DNA of 64,000 nucleotides from Caballeronia sordidicola. GTDB lineage: Bacteria > Pseudomonadota > Gammaproteobacteria > Burkholderiales > Burkholderiaceae. The position numbers and the translations under genes are program-made. The stretch lies in contig NZ_MTHB01000023.1 of the NCBI RefSeq assembly GCF_002220365.1, positions 62,001-126,000 on the forward strand. Direction: 5' to 3'. Below the pieces are notes generated by a model. The model worked only from the letters and a program-made list of their open reading frames with translations. It was not told the origin of the DNA and ran no database searches. Below are positions 59,104 to 64,000 of this stretch, one piece after another (position 1 is the first letter of the stretch; each line of letters opens with the position of its first letter).

Positions 59104-59601
59104 TTATGACCGGCGCATCCATATGTGAGGGATGTCGTCTTCCACGTGAACATCGGAGATTGGCTCGAAGCCGAAGCCCGCATAAAAGCGCTGCAATCGC
59201 GCTTGTGCATGCAGGCGTATCGGTTGGCCGGGCCATTGTTCGCCGACAAGACCCAGTGTGCGTTCGAGCATCGCCTGACCTAATCCGATGCCGCGAAAGC
59301 CGGCTGTGGTCAGTACACGGCCGATGCGGATATCGGAGTCTTCTGTTTCTTTCGTGCCTTCAGCAGCGGCCGGCAGCAGGACTCGCAAATAACCGGCGAG
59401 CACCGGCCGTGCATCGGCCGAACGCCGATACACGAGCAAATGCCACGCATCGACATCCTGTCCATCGACATCGCCGTACACACAATGCTGCTCCACCACG
59501 AACACTTCGCTGCGCGCCGCCAGCATGGCGTAGACGTCAAGTGCGCTAAGGTCGGCGAATGGTTTCCAGCACCAGTCGAATTCGGAAAATGGCTCGGTCA
59601 T
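59104..59601 (-). CDS. GNAT N-acetyltransferase, ElaA family
   Basis: The protein has 165 residues from ATG 59599-59601. FSEFDWCWKPFADLSALDVYAML and RSEVFVVEQHCVYGDVDGQDVDAWHL are the ElaA opening blocks. The acetyl-CoA loop is GRVLTTAGFRGIGLGQAML and the acceptor segment LHAQARLQRFYAGFGFEPI. Substrate unknown. It ends 14 bases from the CtaG gene (convergent). Confidence 0.88.
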   Translation of the reverse strand: MTEPFSEFDWCWKPFADLSALDVYAMLAARSEVFVVEQHCVYGDVDGQDVDAWHLLVYRRSADARPVLAGYLRVLLPAAAEGTKETEDSDIRIGRVLTTAGFRGIGLGQAMLERTLGLVGEQWPGQPIRLHAQARLQRFYAGFGFEPISDVHVEDDIPHIWMRRS

Positions 59602-59768
59602 AGGGACTTTTCGGTGGGAATTTTCGACGCCTCGCGTCTTGGGAAATGAAGATGTTGAGAGGTCTGAACCTGTAATTATGCCGCGCGAGGCAAGCACCGC
59701 GCACGCTCGGCGATCTGTCACGCCACGTCGGCATCAAGTGCTCGGCGGGTCAGAATGGATCCTGCCAG

Positions 59769-60060
59769 GGATTCGATTTCCACGCGGCCGGTCAGCTCGC
59801 AAAAGTGAAGCTCGACAGGTTTCTCCAGATCGACGACGAGCATGGTTGCCTGCTTGCGGGGATTCAAGGAGTCGGCTTGCCGCAGCCGAGCCGGCTCGCG
59901 GCCGTGCCTTATCTGCGGTCGGGGCAATTGCGCGATGTGCTGCCGGCATGGCTTGACCGGTCAACCGCATTGGTCAATCGCGGTGCTGGAGATGCGTGAT
60001 CGACACCTCGGCTTTCCGGACTTCGCCTTTACCGAGTTAATCCGGATGACCGTTCCCTAA
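59769..60060 (+). pseudogene. Remnant of a LysR-family transcription regulator (C-terminal part only)
   Basis: Frame 3 from 59769 reads FDFHAAGQLAKVKLDRFLQI, then CLLAGIQGVGLPQPSRLAAV and RSGQLRDVLPAWL. This is the hallmark G-x-G-x-x-x-x-P...G-x-L-x-x-V-L-P-x-W end of a LysR effector domain. The helix-turn-helix and most of the effector domain are absent; frame 3 stops at 59999. The expected final helix appears in another frame (RDRHLGFPDF, to 60060), so a frameshift lies after about 59970. It is too short to be a working regulator. Confidence 0.72.
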
Positions 60061-60208
60061 TTAAGTTAAACGAACCTTAATGAACTGGTAACAAGGTGTA
60101 ACTGTTGTGGGACTGACTGTAACGCAGGGAAGGTGACGTTTAATTAGACTAGTCGTCACCCAGTCGGGCGCTTCATTTCCCCGTCGCATTTCTGGAGTGG
60201 TGCGCTCT

Positions 60209-61228
60209 ATGATTTCGGTAGACCAGATAAGGCCATCGCAATCCGTTGCAAGCGAGATGTCCGTCGTTCACGAATATGCATGGCCGAAGCCGGCACAACG
60301 CCTGTCCAGCACGTTTTTCAAGCTTGTTTATCGTTGGTCCCACTCCAATGCGTTTCGACATAACGAGCGTTTGTGGCACGGCGTGTCAATTGAGCGGGAT
60401 TCGCGCGGGTTCCTGAAACGCATGTCGATTGAAGGCCATGATTTGCTGGTCGAGAATCCCGATGACCTGCTCGCATCCCAGACGGGGGATTGCCATCTGA
60501 TTGCCACGGGCCCGTCGGTCAATGACATCGATTATGGTGCGCTTGATCTCCATAACGTCATGGGAGTAAACGGCGCGATTGCTTTACAAGATAAACATCC
60601 AATCCGGTTTGAATATTATTGCATCGTGGATGCCGGGTTTGTCCGAAAGCGTCCTGATCTGGTAGCACGCGTGGTTCAGCAAAAGCTGACGTTATTTGTT
60701 ACCCCATTAGTATTATGGTACATCGCGCAATACTTCCCGTTATCCCAGTTTCGTTGCCGGGTGTACCTGATTGAAGATATTCAATACCCCGCTTGCAAGC
60801 GCGCATTACTTAAACACGAACTCCTTTCCACGCATGCGAGCACGGATCTTGTGCTGTTTGATGAAGAACCCACTTTAGGTTTCAGCTTCAATATCAGCCG
60901 GGGCATATTCGATGGCCGTACGGTGGCCTACACGGGTTTGCAAGTGCTCACCTCCCTTGGGTTCAACACCATCTTCATGCATGGACTCGATTTGTTGAAC
61001 GCGGCACAAACACCGCGCTTCTACGAAACTAAAGAGACCATGCAGCCAAGCGCGCTGGACGGAGATTTCAATTCTTTTATAGAACCGTCGTTTCGCCATG
61101 CCGCCCCGCTCTTGAGCCGTCGCGGCGTACGCGTGGTGAACCTCTCGGCCCAGAGTGCGCTCGGGAGCGACATTATTGAAAAAGACGACTGGCACTCGCT
61201 GGCTCATGTATCCCTTGAACAGGAATAG
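60209..61228 (+). CDS. WaaZ-like lipopolysaccharide core biosynthesis protein
   Basis: About 339 residues from ATG 60209 (GGAG 11 bases upstream; GTG 60197 is also in frame). CHLIATGPSVNDIDYGALDL, VMGVNGAIALQDKHPI and FEYYCIVDAGFVRKRPDLV parallel the E. coli WaaZ blocks (GP...AVNGS...TDVRF). A later block, GFSFNISRGIFDGRTVAYTGL with FMHGLDLLNAA, parallels its 'DISLGY...SGLDLTG'. In E. coli WaaZ is needed for the partial Kdo III in the core. The family call is by remembered pattern. The middle of the gene (about 60540-60900) is visibly lower in GC than its neighbours. Confidence 0.62.
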   Translation: MISVDQIRPSQSVASEMSVVHEYAWPKPAQRLSSTFFKLVYRWSHSNAFRHNERLWHGVSIERDSRGFLKRMSIEGHDLLVENPDDLLASQTGDCHLIATGPSVNDIDYGALDLHNVMGVNGAIALQDKHPIRFEYYCIVDAGFVRKRPDLVARVVQQKLTLFVTPLVLWYIAQYFPLSQFRCRVYLIEDIQYPACKRALLKHELLSTHASTDLVLFDEEPTLGFSFNISRGIFDGRTVAYTGLQVLTSLGFNTIFMHGLDLLNAAQTPRFYETKETMQPSALDGDFNSFIEPSFRHAAPLLSRRGVRVVNLSAQSALGSDIIEKDDWHSLAHVSLEQE

Positions 61229-61273
61229 TCCGCGGCTGACGGCGTATGAGCTTACCTGGCGCGGCATCGCGCA

Positions 61274-62395
61274 ATGAAGGTTGTTCATATTTCCAATACG
61301 CCGGTGGCGGGTAGTCCCGGCAACATTGTTTCTGCACTTAATCGGCTCACCGACGTCCAGGCGCGGCATATCGTCTTCAATAGCAGCGCGTATCGCAGCC
61401 GAACCTTTGCTGTCGATCTCGACTGGAAGACTCAGCAGCAACAGGCGCTCGACGTCATTGCCGATGCCGACGTCATTCACGTCCATCAGTTCTTTTCGAT
61501 CGATGAGACCTTCGGTCCGAACTTCCATCAGCGATTCGGCGGTAAGAAAATCATCAAGCAATACCATTCGGCCCCGGATCTCTGGGCCAAGGGTAACGCC
61601 GCAGTGGTCCAGCGGATTGTGTACGAGGACGTGCCGCAACTCGTTATTGCGCAGGGTCCTGAGCGCTATTACCCATTCGCCAGGGTGGTTCCCAATGTGA
61701 TCCCGCTGAACGATCCTCGCTATCTACCCGCCCCGGAAAGCAATGCCGACGCGCACGGCATGCCGCTCGTCACGTTTTCGCCGAGCGGCAGGTCATCTGC
61801 GTGGAAAACTCGCTGGGAAACCAAGGGCGTTCCGCAAACCCTCAAACTGCTGCGCAAACTGGAGCGCAAGGGCTTATGCGAGCTTCAATTGATTGTCGAT
61901 ACGCCGCATGACGCATGTTTGCGGGCCAAGCAACAAGCGGCGATTGCCATCGACGAATGCGTGACTGGGAATTATCACTTGAGCGGGCTGGAAGCGTTGT
62001 CGCAAGGGAAGCCCACCTTGGGTCATCTGGACAATCGCGTTCAGTCTCAGCTTAGAGCGATGACAGGCGCCCTCGAACTGCCCTGGATCGATGTACGGCT
62101 TGAGGAAGCCGAGGGTCCGCTTCGCGAACTGCTATGGGACCGGTCGCTACGCACGGAACTGGGCGCGGCCTCGCGGCAGTGGATGGAGACGTACTATCAG
62201 GAAGCCGCGATGGTTGAGCATTATCGACGCGCATATCTTGATCTCTTTGAGGCGCCATACCGCTTTCATGGTCGACGCTTCGCCGGGCATAGCGAACCCT
62301 GGCTTGCGGTGGCATTGCCAAATCACCGCTGGGCCGCGCGCAAGCGCGCCAACAGCCCGTGGAGAACACTCGTTGAGACGGTACGCGGACGCTGA
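61274..62395 (+). CDS. GT-B glycosyltransferase, group 1-like
   Basis: The protein has 373 residues. The N-domain begins KVVHISNTPVAGSPGNIV, with the acceptor-side loop and IIKQYHSAPDLWA. The C-domain keeps GNYHLSGLEALSQGKPTL in the position of the E-x7-E donor site, here S-G-L-E-A-L-S-Q-G-K, so only one of the two acidic residues is present. It follows the WaaZ-like gene by 45 bases and probably acts on the same surface glycan. The substrate is not determinable. Confidence 0.75.
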   Translation: MKVVHISNTPVAGSPGNIVSALNRLTDVQARHIVFNSSAYRSRTFAVDLDWKTQQQQALDVIADADVIHVHQFFSIDETFGPNFHQRFGGKKIIKQYHSAPDLWAKGNAAVVQRIVYEDVPQLVIAQGPERYYPFARVVPNVIPLNDPRYLPAPESNADAHGMPLVTFSPSGRSSAWKTRWETKGVPQTLKLLRKLERKGLCELQLIVDTPHDACLRAKQQAAIAIDECVTGNYHLSGLEALSQGKPTLGHLDNRVQSQLRAMTGALELPWIDVRLEEAEGPLRELLWDRSLRTELGAASRQWMETYYQEAAMVEHYRRAYLDLFEAPYRFHGRRFAGHSEPWLAVALPNHRWAARKRANSPWRTLVETVRGR

Positions 62396-62488
62396 GGCGC
62401 TGACCCGGAGAGTCGCGAGGGGCGGCCATTCAGCTTGGCCGCAGCTTCAAGGTTGACCGGTCCTCAGGTCTTTGCGTCCGGACACCGT

Positions 62489-63217
62489 CTACTTTGGCGC
62501 GATATCGCGTTCCACACGCTTGATATGCTGTTCAACGTAGAACGCCGCGGCATCCGCATCGCCCTGAACCACTGCCTCATAGATCAACCGATGTTCAGCC
62601 ACATAAAGACGAATCCGGCCTGCGTCGTAGATTCCCTCGTCTTTCAGACGCTTCCACAATGGCTGGTCCATCGAACTGGCTACTTCATCAGCGATCTTGA
62701 CCATCAGCGCATCACCCGTCATCACCGCCAGTTGCCGATGAAACAAGCGGTCGCTGCTATTCCATAACGCGCGCTGTGCCGGGTCGTCGATGTCGTAGAT
62801 GTTTTCCATCTGACTGAGATACTGCTCGGCCATCCGGTCGCGTTGCGCGCGCGCAGCCGCGCGCCGGGCTACTGCCGGTTCTAGAACCATTCGTACGTCG
62901 AGCGTCGAACTGGGACTGAAGTCGGCCGCTCCGGTATCCGCCTTCCGATGCGACAGGCGATCGATGACGTCACCGCAGACGAACGTCCCCGAGTTGCGCT
63001 TCGTGACGACAAGCCCTTCGTTCTGCAGCGCGCCGATCGCCTCGCGAACGGCGGGCCGTCCAACACCGAACAATGCCGCGAGATCGCGCTCCGACGGCAG
63101 CCGTGAGTCCGGCAAGAACCGGCCTGCAACAATCTCATCGCGGATTTTTTCAGACACTTGCTCGTAGATCTGCCGCGGGCGGAATGAGCCGTCGAGCTCT
63201 GCGTGAATTGCTGCCAT
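62489..63217 (-). CDS. GntR-family regulator, FadR subfamily
   Basis: The protein has 242 residues. The winged helix has RQIYEQVSEKIRDEIVAGRFLPD, SRLPSERDLAALFGVGRPAVREAI and GLVVTKRNSGTFV. A C-terminal FCD helical domain has LDVRMVLEPAVARRAAARA, FHRQLAVMTGD and EHRLIYEAV, with D/H/H positions for a metal-carboxylate site. It probably represses the divergent binding-protein gene; its ligand would be a carboxylic or amino acid. TGGT/ACCA half-sites lie between. Confidence 0.9.
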   Translation of the reverse strand: MAAIHAELDGSFRPRQIYEQVSEKIRDEIVAGRFLPDSRLPSERDLAALFGVGRPAVREAIGALQNEGLVVTKRNSGTFVCGDVIDRLSHRKADTGAADFSPSSTLDVRMVLEPAVARRAAARAQRDRMAEQYLSQMENIYDIDDPAQRALWNSSDRLFHRQLAVMTGDALMVKIADEVASSMDQPLWKRLKDEGIYDAGRIRLYVAEHRLIYEAVVQGDADAAAFYVEQHIKRVERDIAPK

Positions 63218-63277
63218 CGTTGAATCTCATCAAACATGGTCACCGGAAAGACCAAAACCGGTCCCGGCATTTTGAAA

Positions 63278-63325
63278 TGGTTGCTTCGAGAACCAATTTT
63301 GGTCTACATTTAAAACCAGTATAGT
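63278..63325 (+). promoter_or_regulatory. Likely GntR operators over the livK-like promoter
   Basis: TGGTT-N8-AACCA (63278-63295) and TGGT-N11-ACCA (63300-63318) have the symmetric TGGT...ACCA arms used by FadR-type regulators. A -10-like TATAGT (63320-63325) abuts the second site, so binding there should block transcription. Confidence 0.55.
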
Positions 63326-63345
63326 TCACCTCGGAGATTACCCAA

Positions 63346-64000
63346 ATGAAAAAGGCTGTCGCAGGTCTCTTGGTCGCCACGGCGGCTTTTGCCAACGCCG
63401 GCGTCTACGCGCAAGAAGTCGTGACGGTTGGTCATTCGGCGCCATTGACCGGCCCACAGGCCGTCAACGGGAAGGACAACGAAAACGGCGCGCGGTTGGC
63501 CGTCGAGGATTTGAACAAGAAAGGCGTGGTAGTCGCGGGGAAAAAGGTGACGTTCAAACTGGACTCGGAAGATGACCAGGCCGATCCCAAGATTGGTGTT
63601 CAGATCGCCCAAAAGCTCGGCGATAGCGGTGTGGTTGCCGTGCTGGGACCGTACAACTCGGGCGTCGCCATTCCGGCGTCGCAAATCTACCATTCCGCCG
63701 GCATCCCGATGCTCCCGGTCGCATCGAATCCCGCCCTGACGACACAGGGCTTCAACAATATCTTCCGCATTGGCGCGAGTGACGAGCAGCTCGGCGGCAC
63801 CATGGCCGAATTCGCTGCAAAGACATTGAAAGCGAAGACCGCGGCGATCATCGACGACCGCACGGCTTACGGCCAAGGCGTCGCGGAACAGTTTGCAAGC
63901 GTGGCAAAGGCGCACGGCATCAAGATTGTCGACAACCAGTACACCAATTCCAGCGCGACCGATTTCCTCGGCATCCTGACCACCATCAAGGCCAAGAATC
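63346..64000 (+). CDS. Branched-chain amino-acid-type ABC substrate-binding protein (cut by window edge)
   Basis: 218 residues are visible; the C-terminus lies beyond the window. ATG 63346 is preceded by CGGAGA. Signal peptide KKAVAGLLVATAAFANAGVYA, then VVTVGHSAPLTGPQAVNGKD. LivJ/LivK blocks: SGVVAVLGPYNSGVAIPAS, AGIPMLPVASNPALTTQG, IFRIGASDEQLGG, TAAIIDDRTAYGQG. The ligand could be leucine-type amino acids or an aromatic or amide compound, as this family is broad. It is divergent from the GntR gene. Confidence 0.9.
   Translation, partial: MKKAVAGLLVATAAFANAGVYAQEVVTVGHSAPLTGPQAVNGKDNENGARLAVEDLNKKGVVVAGKKVTFKLDSEDDQADPKIGVQIAQKLGDSGVVAVLGPYNSGVAIPASQIYHSAGIPMLPVASNPALTTQGFNNIFRIGASDEQLGGTMAEFAAKTLKAKTAAIIDDRTAYGQGVAEQFASVAKAHGIKIVDNQYTNSSATDFLGILTTIKAKN

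Overview
The window is chromosomal DNA of a high-GC betaproteobacterium of the Burkholderiaceae, most likely Paraburkholderia or Caballeronia. The basis is codon use, protein sequence character and gene order: rlmE-ftsH-folP-glmM-pstSCAB-phoUBR-ppk, greA-carB-carA, and mltD-gloB-methyltransferase-rnhA-dnaQ-tRNA. It is mostly core genome. I see no phage, insertion sequence, plasmid, rRNA or CRISPR locus.

Layout. 1-9.4 kb: edge-cut iron alcohol dehydrogenase, Nudix hydrolase, threonine aldolase, small glycine-zipper proteins, alaS, glnS, a polar-amino-acid-type binding protein and a second Nudix enzyme. 9.4-17.2 kb: envelope genes (surface protein, uppP, an unlisted 28-residue membrane protein, NlpD-like LysM/M23 lipoprotein, small lipoproteins), an orphan sulfonate-type binding protein, aldose epimerase, a Zur/Fur regulator, tRNA-Arg and tRNA-Pro. 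17.4-32 kb: a phosphate district with sixA, olsB (ornithine lipid), ppx<>ppk, [28 protein letters not shown] (minus strand), glmM and folP. 32-37.7 kb: ftsH, rlmE, yhbY, a DUF4149-type membrane protein and greA. 37.8-44 kb: carB, carA and an MFS transporter. 44-49 kb: mltD, gloB, methyltransferase, rnhA, dnaQ, tRNA-Val. 49-59.6 kb: peptidase E, a membrane protein, a glycosyltransferase, an ABC exporter, otsA-otsB (trehalose), SCO1 and CtaG (cytochrome oxidase copper assembly), and a GNAT enzyme. 59.7-62.4 kb: an accessory patch with a decayed LysR regulator, a WaaZ-like LPS core protein and a glycosyltransferase, partly lower in GC. 62.5-64 kb: a FadR-type GntR regulator divergent from a branched-chain amino-acid-type binding protein cut by the window edge.

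How the genes fit. The central theme is phosphate homeostasis. It includes high-affinity uptake (PstSCAB), its sensor and response regulator (PhoR/PhoB/PhoU) and polyphosphate turnover (Ppk/Ppx). It probably also includes membrane-lipid replacement (OlsB): a four-half-site, 11-bp-phased Pho box lies just upstream of olsB, and a clear Pho box precedes pstS.

The main unlisted structure is a set of about nine minimal tandem repeats (units of 9-13 bp, 2-3 copies), all in non-coding DNA and most within a few bases of a stop codon. Others are a GC-rich hairpin between pstS and pstC, the small membrane-protein gene at 12944-13030, and an orphan terminator near 15.9 kb that may end a small RNA.
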